The notes under the pieces are model-generated. The model was not told where the DNA came from. It worked only from the letters and a program-made list of their open reading frames with translations, and searched no databases. 64,000 nucleotides of DNA from JAPOXR01 sp963664715 (lineage in GTDB: Bacteria > Pseudomonadota > Alphaproteobacteria > Rhodobacterales > Rhodobacteraceae). The stretch lies in contig CAXXUY010000005.1 of assembly GCA_963664715.2 (NCBI GenBank), forward strand, positions 62,001 to 126,000. The letters run 5' to 3'. Both the position numbers and the translations under genes were made by a program. Positions 18,788-27,712 of the stretch are shown here, in pieces (position 1 is the first letter of the stretch; each line of letters begins with the position of its first letter).

Positions 18788-19935
18788 CAATTTCTCCTTT
18801 CAAGTACTGTTTTGGGTTTGATGCACCCGCCCATCCTGATCGATGCTCAAGCCGCAGGAACGACCAACTGGAATTGTCGGCAATCCTGCGGATACGGGAA
18901 GGTGACGGGGAAAACAGGAATGTCATAAGGCATTGTCCTCTCTCGTTTCAGCGCGCTCTACGAGCGCCGAGAGCGATACTCCGCCTTCGGCAGACTCATC
19001 GATCAGGCATTGGCACCGCTTGAAGCGGTTGCCGCGGCTTCACAGGGCCTGTCCCTCCGCCGCTCTGGATGAGCGCGTTTAGACATCTACAATATCCGAG
19101 TTTGGGCAGAAACGTCAATATCCAAAGCGTGTGATCGCTTGCCACTCAGGACGGCAACAACTCGGGAATGCTCGCTTTCCCTGTCGCGACTTCCAGCCCT
19201 GGCAGGTTGAAGCAGGCAATCGCAATGGCCTCAGAAAGAGCGAAAAGCTCAAGCAGTGCAGTTTGTGGGCGGCCGCACTCGATGTCATGCATTCATGATG
19301 ACAGGAAGCATGTTCGGCAGAAATGGTCGCCGCTCTTCCCGGACTGCCGGATATCACCGTAGGCCGGAACGGCGATCATCCTGTCGTTTTGTTGCAGCAG
19401 TCATGCATCAGCCTGCACCAACCCCGTACTATAGGTTCAGCCAGGGTCTGTCGAAACAGGCAAGCCCCTCGCCTGCATGTGGCGAGGGGCAAGGGAGGTG
19501 GCTGAACGAACTGCAGGTATGAACTTCTGATGTCTTCCTGCAGGCTGGCTCTTGCGGCGTCACTCCTGCGCAATCCGTGAAACTGGAGGGTTCAAACCGG
19601 TCACCACGAATCGAAAGGGAGACTAACATCCGAATTCTTGACTGTAAAGGTCGGAAATTGATTTGAGCAACCGGTATTGCCCTGTTTCTCCCGAACGACG
19701 TCAGATTTCGGACTCCCCTTTGCACTGCCCGCGGGTGCCAATCCTGCGCTTTCGCAGTGCGAGTTGGCGCAGATTGCCAATGCCCTGGGACCAAGAAAAT
19801 TTCCTGTTGCCGCTGTGTTTGATTCAGTGCGATGACAGGTCCCACTGGGTCCAGGACATTGACTGGTCCATCTTGGGCGTTGTCGAGCGATTGCGGCAAA
19901 GTCAGGCAGCGGAAAGCCGGATTGCCAACGGACGC
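18788..19935. other. long non-coding or decayed stretch
   Basis: About 1.1 kb hold no gene I can support. A short plus-strand segment near 18950-19070 reads ALYERRERYSAFGRLIDQ and ends at a stop, which looks like the tail of a lost protein. A perfect 10-bp hairpin at 19464-19490 lies in the middle. The open frames listed by length here have no recognisable domains. Confidence 0.4.
19464..19490. repeat. perfect hairpin, 10-bp stem
   Basis: GCCCCTCGCC, a seven-base loop, then GGCGAGGGGC. The stem is perfect and very GC-rich, without a T-run, so it is more like a REP-type intergenic palindrome than a classic terminator. It is followed by AAGGGAGG. Whether it is a repeated element would need a genome search. 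Confidence 0.55.
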
Positions 19936-20733
19936 TCAGCTTCGGATGGACAGGTTTATCGTTGCCAGCAACCGGCTGCCTCGTTCGGATACGGTGAAGA
20001 GCTCTCCGGTTCTGCCCATGAAATCACTCGCATTCAAGACGCGGTCAGTGCCGCGCCCTTCGGTATACAGCGGGTTTGCCAGAATCTTCTGGTTCCATTT
20101 GTCGGGATACAGCGCCTGGCTGGTCAGATAAGCCCTGTTGCCGACATGCACTTTGAAATGGGTGTGGATCGCTCTGCGGTCGTAGAGGCCCGGATAGATC
20201 GCGTCGAACTCTGCGATCCCCTCGGCATCAGTGGCCAGCACACCGCGCAGAAACCTGGCGGTTGTGTTTGATTCCTGGCGCTGTCCACGCACACCCCTTG
20301 CAGGCCTGGTAGGATTGACAGCAAAGCCGGAATAATTCCCGCGTGCATCGCATTGCCATACATCGACAATGGCACCGGGGATCGGCGTGCACGTCTGGTC
20401 GGTAACCCGCAATGCCAGCGTCATCGGTACGCCCTCCAGACCTTCGGCGATGTTGCGCGCGTTCAAAGTATCAACACATATGAAGTAGGGACCTTCGACC
20501 GTGCCACGCGACAACCGGCAACTTCCGGCGCCTGAAAAATCCGCAGCCGTGGCGATGCGACCGTGCATATTCGAGACCTGCACACTGTCATTGACACATT
20601 CCGTGGAACGACCCGTGGAAATCATCGGCCGATCCCCGGCTAATGTCGGTCCAGCGAAAAGACCAAACCCGAATGCTGTGAGGCCGGACAGCGTGCTCCG
20701 GCGGGTTGGACCGGAACTTGTGGAGTGTGGCAT
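19936..20733 (-). CDS. Tat-exported intradiol dioxygenase-like protein
   Basis: The protein has 265 residues. It begins with a twin-arginine type signal (PTRRSTLSGLTAFGFGLFAG). The intradiol ring-cleavage fold follows. Candidate iron ligands are the Tyr in RGTVEGPYF or GNYSGF, the Tyr in YPGLYDRRAIHTH, and the two His of IHTHFKVHV. The strand VDVWQCDARGNYSGF matches the catechol/protocatechuate dioxygenase core. Periplasmic members often lack a characterised substrate. I chose the ATG at 20733 (AAAGGA ten bases upstream) over a Met at 20796, because it puts the signal peptide at the N terminus. Confidence 0.82.
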   Translation of the reverse strand: MPHSTSSGPTRRSTLSGLTAFGFGLFAGPTLAGDRPMISTGRSTECVNDSVQVSNMHGRIATAADFSGAGSCRLSRGTVEGPYFICVDTLNARNIAEGLEGVPMTLALRVTDQTCTPIPGAIVDVWQCDARGNYSGFAVNPTRPARGVRGQRQESNTTARFLRGVLATDAEGIAEFDAIYPGLYDRRAIHTHFKVHVGNRAYLTSQALYPDKWNQKILANPLYTEGRGTDRVLNASDFMGRTGELFTVSERGSRLLATINLSIRS

Positions 20734-21057
20734 ATGGAGTGTCCTTTGAGCAATTTCGGCGTGCTGAGACGTTCCGTCTGACATGTGCCGAGGCATGTGG
20801 CCGCGTTCGTTTATGGTTAAACGAGACTGCAGTTGTTTTCCGTCGTGCGAAGTGATCCATTATGTGACGTCAACGACCCAGGAGTCGATGATCCGATTGT
20901 GATGCTCAGTCGATCCCAAAGCAACTCTCCAGGAAGGCGATTTCGATGATTGGGGATTGCGCCGTTGCAAATGGTTGATTCTGTTTGGACGGGATCATGG
21001 CTCCTTCGCCAGCATTTCCGCTGCCTGAAGGAAATTAGTCGGCAGGTCAAAATAGAT
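20734..21057. other. intergenic stretch
   Basis: About 320 bases between the dioxygenase start and the 3' end of the phosphonoacetate hydrolase pseudogene. No gene, RNA or strong hairpin was recognised. It should hold the promoter of the dioxygenase gene. Confidence 0.4.
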
Positions 21058-22205
21058 CTATCCAACGAATCAACAGCAACGGGACCCTCCGCTCCGTCAA
21101 GCCGCCATGACATCGAAGCGGCACTTCGAGAATCGATAGATCGTGCCGCTCGCGAGTGGTTCCAATCACTCTGTGCTTTGTTGATACGACCATAATGTCG
21201 CCCACCCGATCCTCAGGTGACTCGAAACGTTCGCATCCAGCGGCGCGATCAAGGGCGCAATCGACCCACTCCATGGCTTGGAGGTGGCCCAGGAGAGCAG
21301 CTTGGTCAACACTGTTGACCAGATAGGCAGCGGCGAAGGATCCCAAAGTTCACTGATGTACCACTTAGGGATCCGTGATCGGACGAGTGACGTGGGCCTT
21401 GCCCTTGCCAAACATATTGTCCAGCAGTTCCTGGAGACAAATGACATCGGGCAGGTCGTCGGAACCGTGCTTGGCATTCCCGCCATGATCGGAGGTAATG
21501 GCGATGAAACTGCCCGTCTCGTCGGTTTGTGCCAGATAGCCGTCCTTCATCTCGTAGAGCGAGTTGGCCACCGGTGTTCCCGGAGCGCACAAGTGCCGAA
21601 TGCAGTCCGCCGTCGAGAGGTACATGATATCAGGACGGTCCCGGGCCATGGTCATGACGTCGGCGACCAAGACAAACTCGGACAGGCCGGCGGAATCGAT
21701 GTCCGGGACAGGCAGGCCGACGAGGTCCAGGACAGCCTCAATACCATGGTCGTCCATTGTCACCGTTTCGGGCGATTCGGCAGAAAAGCTTGTCGCCGTT
21801 CCGTCGCCGAAGACCAGGCGCTTTCCAAATGGTTTGCGAAGCTTGTCCTTGGCTGTGACAGCGCAAACCCTGGCAACACGAGAGTGCAACGTCTTGAGTA
21901 TCGTCTCGACCCCAAAGGAACTTCGGATCGTTCATAATCACTCGGAATCGGTTTCCCGGTCGTAGAATAGATCCCCGCAGATGCCATACACGGTCGGCGA
22001 GCAGTCGGTGACGGTCGAAATGTTGTTCGGATTGGTGAACGACGGAATGACACAACGGGCAATTCTATTGGTGCCGTCATTGAGGACCCGTTCGAAGTAC
22101 AGCGCGACGTCCGCCTTAACGGCGTTTTCGATGTAGCCCGGTTAAGAGCCGTCGATACACACGCCAACGACCAGGCCCCTGGGTCATGAATTGGATCGCC
22201 CGTTT
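21058..22205 (-). pseudogene. phnA: phosphonoacetate hydrolase pseudogene
   Basis: Pieces of one protein are spread over shifting minus-strand frames. From 5' to 3': VVGVCIDGS then a shift to GYIENAVKADVALYFERVL; ARCVIPSFTNPNNISTVTD and YGICGDLFYDRETDSE; a shift to VIMNDPKFLWG; another to VCAVTAKDKLRKPFGKRLVF; IAITSDHGGNAKH and DVICLQELLD; then PITDP, a stop, and GSFAAAYLVNSVDQAALL through RHDLSILEVPLRCHGGLTE. Together they cover nearly the whole roughly 400-residue phosphonoacetate hydrolase, including the SDHG and HGGLTE metal-site motifs of the alkaline phosphatase superfamily. At least three frameshifts and one stop make it non-functional. It sits beside an MFS gene and a PhnE fragment. 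Confidence 0.85.
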
Positions 22206-22274
22206 AGTTCAACCGCTGAATTCGACATTGCTTGATCTCCTTTCAGGGGTTCATGTTTCTCAAACGCTGTTTGT

Positions 22275-23492
22275 TCACGCGTCAGTGGCCTGCATGGTGA
22301 CGGCTGGGCGCAACAGCAGGGTAAAAGGCAAAGTAAGGAGTACGAAGAAGGAAGCAATCGCCAGTGTGGCATCGATACCGATCCGGTCACCCATCACGCC
22401 ATAGGCCAGCGGTGTGGCAACGCCAAATACCGTACCCAGCGTGTAAATGAGGCCAAACGCTCTCGATTGGCGTTCGCCTTTTACGAGATCGCCGACGGTT
22501 CCGTACAGCACCGACGATGTCCCGTTGAGCGCCACACCGAGTATGGGCAGAAGAGCAAATGCAGCGACATTTGGGAGCACCAAGACCAGAAGTATGCCGG
22601 CGACCGTCGCCACCTCGGTGACAACCACGGTGCGAACTACACCGATGTACTCAGCCAGATAGCCACATGCCAGTTTTCCGGCCATTCCGCCTATGAGCAG
22701 CGCCGGAATGGCTTGAAGCGCCCAGCCTTCGGGCACGCCTTTGGCCAACATCAGAAAGACGACAAAGGTGAGGAAACCGGTTCGTGTGCCGTTGTCGATC
22801 GCCGCGATCGCACACAAGGACACAAAGCCTCCGCGATGGATTATGCCCCAACCCTTGGCCTCTACCGTTTCGGTGGTGTGCAATGCTGTAGGCACGCCAC
22901 CTTCTCTCAGTCTTGTGAGGACGACTAACAACACTATGGCGACAAGTACCATGACCACGCCGAATCCGATGGCCGGTACCTGCCAGGCAACGCCAGCGGC
23001 CAACAGCAGGCTGCACGAACCAGCGATTGTGAACTTGCCCACATCACCGGCGAAGTTATAGGTGCCGAGAGCGCCGCGGCGGCCTTCGCCACGGTAGGCT
23101 TTGCTGAGGATGGAAGAGCAGAGGGGGTGATGCACAGCCTGGCCGAGTCCAACCAGAAACAGCAGGATCAACAGGGCAAAGAAACCGGAGGACATGGCAG
23201 CGAGAATGAAGAATATTCCGGCCAGTGCAGTGCCGGCGATCAGTAGGGCCCGTTCCCCCTGTCGCTCGGCGAGTAGTCCGGCGAGAATTTGAAAGAGCGA
23301 CATGGCGGTGCGGTGTGCGCCGCGGATCATTCCAACCTGCGCCAGTGACAGGCCGAATTGCTCCACCAAGAAAGGCAACATTACGTACAGCATGTCGCTC
23401 AGCCCGTCATGGGCAGCGTGGGTGGAACAACAGATCCCGAGCAACCGTCGTTTCTTCGGGCGTTCCGGCAAATTTATCGAGGCGTCCGCCAA
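22275..23492 (-). CDS. MFS transporter
   Basis: The protein has 405 residues with about 12 hydrophobic segments. The loop 2-3 motif is visible as GLLAERQGERALLIAG, and the N terminus reads THAAHDGLSDMLYVMLPFLV, as in the fosmidomycin-resistance-like MFS group. It is an inner-membrane secondary transporter. The only start compatible with the full first helix is a TTG at 23492, so the original 5' end may have been altered. It lies between the phosphonoacetate hydrolase pseudogene and a phosphonate permease fragment, so it may once have carried a phosphonate. That is inference. Confidence 0.85.
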   Translation of the reverse strand: MADASINLPERPKKRRLLGICCSTHAAHDGLSDMLYVMLPFLVEQFGLSLAQVGMIRGAHRTAMSLFQILAGLLAERQGERALLIAGTALAGIFFILAAMSSGFFALLILLFLVGLGQAVHHPLCSSILSKAYRGEGRRGALGTYNFAGDVGKFTIAGSCSLLLAAGVAWQVPAIGFGVVMVLVAIVLLVVLTRLREGGVPTALHTTETVEAKGWGIIHRGGFVSLCAIAAIDNGTRTGFLTFVVFLMLAKGVPEGWALQAIPALLIGGMAGKLACGYLAEYIGVVRTVVVTEVATVAGILLVLVLPNVAAFALLPILGVALNGTSSVLYGTVGDLVKGERQSRAFGLIYTLGTVFGVATPLAYGVMGDRIGIDATLAIASFFVLLTLPFTLLLRPAVTMQATDA

Positions 23493-23651
23493 AGTCTCAA
23501 CTCTCCCGTAACAGCACTTTCGGTCTCGCCGATTCTACACCCTGGAATAAGCCTCTTCCGCTCGCACAATTGGCGCCTGCCAACAATGGCTCGAAGAGGG
23601 TGTTCCCCATTGCCGCAACAAGGTGTGGCGTACTCGTGGAGATCTTCGGAA

Positions 23652-23890
23652 TCAATCTCCGCCGATTGTTTTGGCGCGAAGGCAATTGCTCACCTGTTTC
23701 ACGGAAACCACGGGCGCGAAAATGAGCAGAATGATCAGGGCTGCCTTTTCGTAATGAAACAGTTCCATCGCGACATTGAACTCGATTCCAAATCCGCCTG
23801 CACCGACAAGTCCCAGGGACACGGATGCAAGCACGGCCTTCTCCAAGGCGCACAATACATCGCTGGTGAAGGCCGGCATCGCGCTCGGCA
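23652..23890 (-). pseudogene. phnE: phosphonate ABC permease PhnE, C-terminal fragment
   Basis: About 75 residues match the end of PhnE-type permeases: AMPAFTSDVLCALEKAVLAS, VSLGLVGAGGFGIEF, NVAMELFHYEKAALIILLIF and a closing VKQVSNCLRAKTIGG. The G-L-V-G-A-G-G-x-G motif is the family hallmark. The first two thirds of the permease, with most helices and the EAA loop, are absent. Upstream in the same open frame the sequence changes abruptly to an unrelated HTH-containing segment. This is a rearrangement scar, not a working permease. Confidence 0.78.
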
Positions 23891-24531
23891 ATACGGCCGA
23901 CTTGGCAAATGGTTCGGCAAATTCGTGACAGGATTCGAATGGACGCCCACCACCGAGGAATTGTCTGGCTGCTTCCCGGGCGGTAACGGTGTCCCTCTCC
24001 AGCTTGTCCAGTCGCGAGCGCGTCCGAACCGTTCCGCATTTGAGGGCTGCCATTCGCCTTGCCTCGAGCTGGAGCAGTCCCAACTCGTCAGTCAAGGACC
24101 TGATCTGCGCATCTCCGGCAGCATCGGCGAGATGGTTCTTCAAACGCCGCTTCAGCCTGCCGAATTCAAGGTGCAACTTCCGGATTCGATACGGGTCATG
24201 ATCGTCGGATGCGGACGCCGCCCGGACTTCTGCATGAATCTGATCGAATTGCGCCAGGGCCGGTTCGAAACTGATTCCGTGGAGACCATCCTCGGTCTGT
24301 CCAAGACAGAAATTGTTGCCCACCCTGAGTTCCGTAAGGCCATGCCCCGGAAGCATCTCCGTCGCCCGCCGGACTGTCTTTCTGTTGACACCGCTCTTCA
24401 GGGCGATGGTTCCGGTCTTCTGCCCGCAAGCCAGGGCCGGAGCCTGTGGGCGAAGTCCACGACATAAATGAAAGCTGGCTTGCGAGGCTCACGAAGGTTC
24501 TCTCGACACATGGCATGCGGGCCTGCAGGGC
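23891..24531 (-). pseudogene. HTH-domain protein remnant, copy 1, joined to phnE fragment
   Basis: The minus strand reads VALQARMPCVERTFVSLAS at 24530-24470. After a frame change it gives PALACGQKTGTIALKSGVN and NRKTVRRATEMLPGHGLTEL, a winged-HTH pattern. The HTH is also present in a second copy at 35222-35774. The frame runs on through a charged, probably coiled-coil segment (LHLEFGRLKRRLKNHLAD; LDKLERDTVTAREAARQF) with no counterpart in copy 2, then into the PhnE fragment. The composite 234-residue frame at 23652-24356 is therefore an accidental fusion. The family is unknown to me; it may be a plasmid or phage DNA-binding protein. Confidence 0.55.
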
Positions 24532-24534
24532 AAC

Positions 24535-24906
24535 CTAGCGCGCGATCTCGTCCCAGTCCACAACGCCCGAAAGAATGGGTGCAAGATTGGGCAGGCTTGC
24601 ACGCTGGCCCGCCGAAGCCAGCATCAGTTTCTGGCGCGGGATCGGCTTCCGTCCCGACGCCAGCACCGGGGGCGATGCGAACAGGCCTTGCTCCAGGCTC
24701 TTGGCCCAAATGAAGAACCCGCCGTGCTCGAAGCCGAGCACCTTGACCATCGTTCGCCGACGGTTGATGAACACGAACCAGCGCCCGCTGGCCTGGTTCG
24801 CCCCGAGATGGGTCGAGACCAGCGCGCACAGCCCGTCGAAGCTGCGGCGCATGTCCGCCGGTTCCGTCGACAGCGAGATGCCGCCCGCAAGCCAGCCGCC
24901 GAGCAT
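24535..24906 (-). CDS. tnpB: IS66 accessory protein TnpB
   Basis: The protein has 123 residues. It shows the IS66 Orf2 blocks DMRRSFDGLCALVSTHLG and GRWFVFINRRRTMVKVLGFE, then GGFFIWAKSLEQGLF, in the usual order. TnpB is required for IS66 transposition by a mechanism not fully known. It starts at 24906, where its ATG overlaps the tnpA stop (TGATG). The end (SGVVDWDEIAR) is close to the family C terminus, so the gene appears intact though the element is not. Confidence 0.88.
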   Translation of the reverse strand: MLGGWLAGGISLSTEPADMRRSFDGLCALVSTHLGANQASGRWFVFINRRRTMVKVLGFEHGGFFIWAKSLEQGLFASPPVLASGRKPIPRQKLMLASAGQRASLPNLAPILSGVVDWDEIAR

Positions 24907-25208
24907 CAGGACCCTCGCAGACGGAGCACGACCCCGTCGCCGAGCGACAGTTCGACATCCCAACTCGGTCCGGACGCCGCTGCGATTTCGGCAAGGTCGG
25001 CGGGTTTGCCGGCGGTCGCTCCGGCGGTGAGGCCGAGCCTGCGGCGCCAGCCCTGAAACGTCTTCAATGACACGCCCCGGGCCTTGCAGAAGCTGGTCTG
25101 CGTGCCGCCCAAGCGCTCAATTTCCGCCATCAGGGACCGCAACTCGGCCTCGTTGCGAAACTCCCGGTTGGAGCCGACAACGGCCGTTGCCAACAAATCC
25201 TGCTCCAT
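24906..25208 (-). CDS. tnpA: IS66 accessory protein TnpA
   Basis: The protein has 100 residues. An HTH segment is visible as TQTSFCKARGVSLKTFQGWR, followed by a linker and a C-terminal strand VELSLGDGVVLRLRG. This is the standard IS66 Orf1 arrangement. The ATG at 25208 is preceded by GGAGG; a longer frame to 25274 has no better site. It is translationally coupled to tnpB. Confidence 0.85.
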   Translation of the reverse strand: MEQDLLATAVVGSNREFRNEAELRSLMAEIERLGGTQTSFCKARGVSLKTFQGWRRRLGLTAGATAGKPADLAEIAAASGPSWDVELSLGDGVVLRLRGS

Positions 25209-25476
25209 GGAAAAATCCTCCGGCCATCGTGAATGGACCAGTGGAATCTCCCGCGTTAGGGCAGATCGGATCAAGACAGATTGAGAACGCCGTGTCTTAA
25301 TCGCTTACGGCCGGAATGTAGTGCCCCATTTTCCGGACGACATCCCTATGTGTCAATGGGTTGCGGCTGAACATGTCTGAAGTCACTAGGAGCTCAAGGC
25401 AACAGAGGGGTCGTCGTGATGGACAGGACAGCAAGGACGATCGAACCAGCAGAATCGAACAATTCTAGACCGGCTT

Positions 25477-25492
25477 CACATCAAATGATGTG
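25477..25492. promoter_or_regulatory. perfect palindrome upstream of LacI-type gene
   Basis: CACATCA, two bases AA, then TGATGTG. The 7-base arms are perfect. It ends 38 bases before the GTG start of the LacI-family gene, a normal position for an autoregulatory operator. LacI-family operators are palindromes of this size, though many have a central CG, which is absent here. Confidence 0.6.
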
Positions 25493-25530
25493 CCAGCTAT
25501 GATGATGATGCAATCATTTTGGAGGGCGCT

Positions 25531-26553
25531 GTGCCGCCACGGCGAGCGAATCTGAAGGACATCGCTGAGGCCGCGAGCGTCAGCACTGCAACCGTCGATC
25601 GCGTCTTGAACGACCGCGGTAGTGTGAAGGACGCAACCATCGAGCGAGTTCGCCGCGCCGCCGAGGAGCTAGGGTTTCCGACCGGCCTCAATCGGGAAGA
25701 CTTCCTGTATCGAGTGCTCTTGCAGGATCCCGATCATCTCTACTACCGCGAACTGGGTGAGGCCATAAGCCGGGAAGCCGAAGCCTTCATTCGGCGAGGG
25801 CTTCGAGTAGAGATCGAGTTCCTGGTCGAAACCGATGACGGTCTGGTTGCAGAGAAGATTGACGAACTTTCCCGCGATGCCGACGGCATCGCCGGCGTGT
25901 TCATCCAGAATACCCTGACGCTTGAAGCGGTCTCGCGCGTTATCGAGCGGGGCAAGCCGGTTGTCACGCTTCTGAGCGATCTACGGCATCCATTGCGCGC
26001 AGCATATGTGGGCCTGGACAACAGGACAGTCGGAAGAACGGCAGGGTATGTTCTGGGGAGGTTTGCGAAGCAGCGTTCAGGGCGGGTACTGGTAACTTCT
26101 GAAACTATGAACTACCTCGGACTCGAAGAGCGCGAAATGGGTCTGCGGTCAGTGCTGGCCGAAAAGTTCCCCCACCTGGAGATGTCGAGCGTCATCGAAA
26201 AGGGCCCGGACCGGGACGCGATGATTCAGCGAATTGCCGACCAGGTCAAGGACCCGAACATCGTTGGCATTTACAACGTCGGAGGGCGCAACAACGTGAT
26301 CGTCGATGCAATGAAACTAGCGGGCCGACAGCAGGGAGAGGTTGTCTATGTCGGTTCTGAACTTACGGAAATCTCTCGAAGATTGATGATTGACGGATGG
26401 ATGGACGCGGTGATCAGCTTTCCTGCCAATCGCGCTGGCAAGGCTGTCATTCAAGCCATGCTTCAGGCATCCGGTCGCGGCGATGGTGCGAAGCCGGGTT
26501 CTTTCCAGCCGCTCCAAATCTACTTTGTAGAGAACGCCGTCGCTGGAGGGTGA
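25531..26553 (+). CDS. LacI family transcriptional regulator
   Basis: The protein has 340 residues. The N-terminal HTH with hinge reads NLKDIAEAASVSTATVDRVL, then the helix of DATIERVRRAAEELGFP. A periplasmic-binding-type effector domain follows (AYVGLDNRTVGRTAGYVLGR at about residue 165; NVGGRNNVIVDAMKLAG at about 250). It represses or activates sugar-type operons in response to a ligand. I chose GTG at 25531, which has GGAGGG five bases upstream, over a TTG at 25519 inside that site. Its gene converges on the desaturase gene and the ABC operon, which it may control. A perfect palindrome lies just upstream. Confidence 0.88.
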   Translation: MPPRRANLKDIAEAASVSTATVDRVLNDRGSVKDATIERVRRAAEELGFPTGLNREDFLYRVLLQDPDHLYYRELGEAISREAEAFIRRGLRVEIEFLVETDDGLVAEKIDELSRDADGIAGVFIQNTLTLEAVSRVIERGKPVVTLLSDLRHPLRAAYVGLDNRTVGRTAGYVLGRFAKQRSGRVLVTSETMNYLGLEEREMGLRSVLAEKFPHLEMSSVIEKGPDRDAMIQRIADQVKDPNIVGIYNVGGRNNVIVDAMKLAGRQQGEVVYVGSELTEISRRLMIDGWMDAVISFPANRAGKAVIQAMLQASGRGDGAKPGSFQPLQIYFVENAVAGG

Positions 26554-26588
26554 CCCGAACATGCAGCCGCCGGAGTGGCTAGTCCAAG

Positions 26589-27701
26589 CTATTCCGCGGG
26601 CGTGGCAGATGCGCTGGAGGGCGAGTCCTTACCGCACCAAGGGTCCGGCGGCTCACTCCCACCCCAACCACCTTCCGGCGGCAGTTCATGATGAATGTAG
26701 ATCTCCGGATCCTTTACTTGCTTGATTAGGGTCGGGATCAGGTCCTTGTACACTGACCAGTAGCCCTGATATGATTTCGGGTAGTGGTTCTTGACTCGCT
26801 CGTGCACGCTTGCCAACGCGTGGAATGGCACCAGTGGGTACATGTGGTGCTCAATATGGTAGTTCATGTTGAAATAAAGGAACTGGACCCACTTCGGCAC
26901 ATAGACAGTACGGGTGTTCAGCCGGTGGTCCCAGACATCTTCGGCCAATCCAGGATGCTGCATTGTCACGACTGCCTCCAGCCCCCACGCTCCGAAAAAG
27001 CGCGGCAGGAAGAGGAATGCTATCGGCACGATGCTCTCGATGGCGATGCACCAGATGATCATCAAGACATGTATCCCCATGAAGAGCCGAGCGTTCCAGA
27101 TAAGCTTGTTCCACTCGCCTTCCGGCACTATCCTGCGCGCAAGCGGAGTAATGATCCCGGCTGCATGACGCAGCATCAACCACAACTGCATGAGCGAACC
27201 ATGGAATCTTGTGAAGTTCACCAGGATCACCAGGAGGTTGGGCGGGCGCGGAGCTTGAAGCTCGGGATCAGTTCCCTTGATATTCGTGTATGAGTGATGG
27301 ACCGCGTGACTCCATGTAGAGAACACCATGTCGCGGTGCCCCATGATCGAGGCAATGAAGTTCACCGACTCGTTCAGCCAACGACTCTTGAATGCGGTCC
27401 CGTGGACAGTTTCGTGCCACGCAGCTTCAGAAAACGCGAAGATCAGGCTGTAGACGAGATAGGCCGGTATGAAGAGATACCAAATGTCCATCAGGTTGTA
27501 TGCCAACGTCCCCGTCGCGATCACCAGCAGGAAGTAGCCGCCGAAATGCTTGATCCCCGGCCAATCGCTGCGTTTGATGAACTGCTTGATTTCCTTTCGC
27601 GGCACAGGTGCAATGTACCACTCGTTCTGAAGCCCTTCTTCAATGTTGGTCGGGGGGCCAATCCTGTGCGGTGCCAATTCCATTCTCTCCTCCGTCGTCA
27701 C
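26589..27701 (-). CDS. membrane fatty acid desaturase/hydroxylase family protein
   Basis: The protein has 370 residues. The three histidine boxes of the integral-membrane di-iron oxygenases are clear: HETVHGTAF (about residue 98), HAVHHSYTN (about 133) and HIEHHMYP (about 280). Hydrophobic segments lie between them. The enzyme introduces double bonds or hydroxyls into acyl chains or related substrates in the inner membrane, using O2 and an electron donor. It starts 12 bases before the end of the ABC operon and reads in the same direction, so it may be the last gene of that operon. That combination is unusual. Confidence 0.88.
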   Translation of the reverse strand: MTTEERMELAPHRIGPPTNIEEGLQNEWYIAPVPRKEIKQFIKRSDWPGIKHFGGYFLLVIATGTLAYNLMDIWYLFIPAYLVYSLIFAFSEAAWHETVHGTAFKSRWLNESVNFIASIMGHRDMVFSTWSHAVHHSYTNIKGTDPELQAPRPPNLLVILVNFTRFHGSLMQLWLMLRHAAGIITPLARRIVPEGEWNKLIWNARLFMGIHVLMIIWCIAIESIVPIAFLFLPRFFGAWGLEAVVTMQHPGLAEDVWDHRLNTRTVYVPKWVQFLYFNMNYHIEHHMYPLVPFHALASVHERVKNHYPKSYQGYWSVYKDLIPTLIKQVKDPEIYIHHELPPEGGWGGSEPPDPWCGKDSPSSASATPAE

Positions 27702-27712
27702 AAAGGCGATTT

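Larger units (their letters stand above)
24535..25308 (-). mobile_element. IS66-family remnant (tnpA-tnpB, no tnpC)
   Basis: The outer end at 25308 reads (minus strand) GTAAGCG, the usual IS66 terminus. Two accessory genes, tnpA and tnpB, follow inward with a TGATG overlap. The large tnpC transposase gene and the other end are missing; just after the tnpB stop the sequence is the HTH remnant. This element differs clearly in sequence from the IS66 copy at 60,482-63,456. It cannot move on its own. Confidence 0.75.

Noticed and set aside
19464..19490. CRISPR repeat or terminator
   Set aside because: The hairpin occurs once in the window with no spacer array and no T-run.
23652..24356. 234-residue protein read as one gene
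   Set aside because: The C-terminal third is a PhnE fragment and the N-terminal part belongs to the HTH family seen at 35 kb, so it is an accidental fusion.
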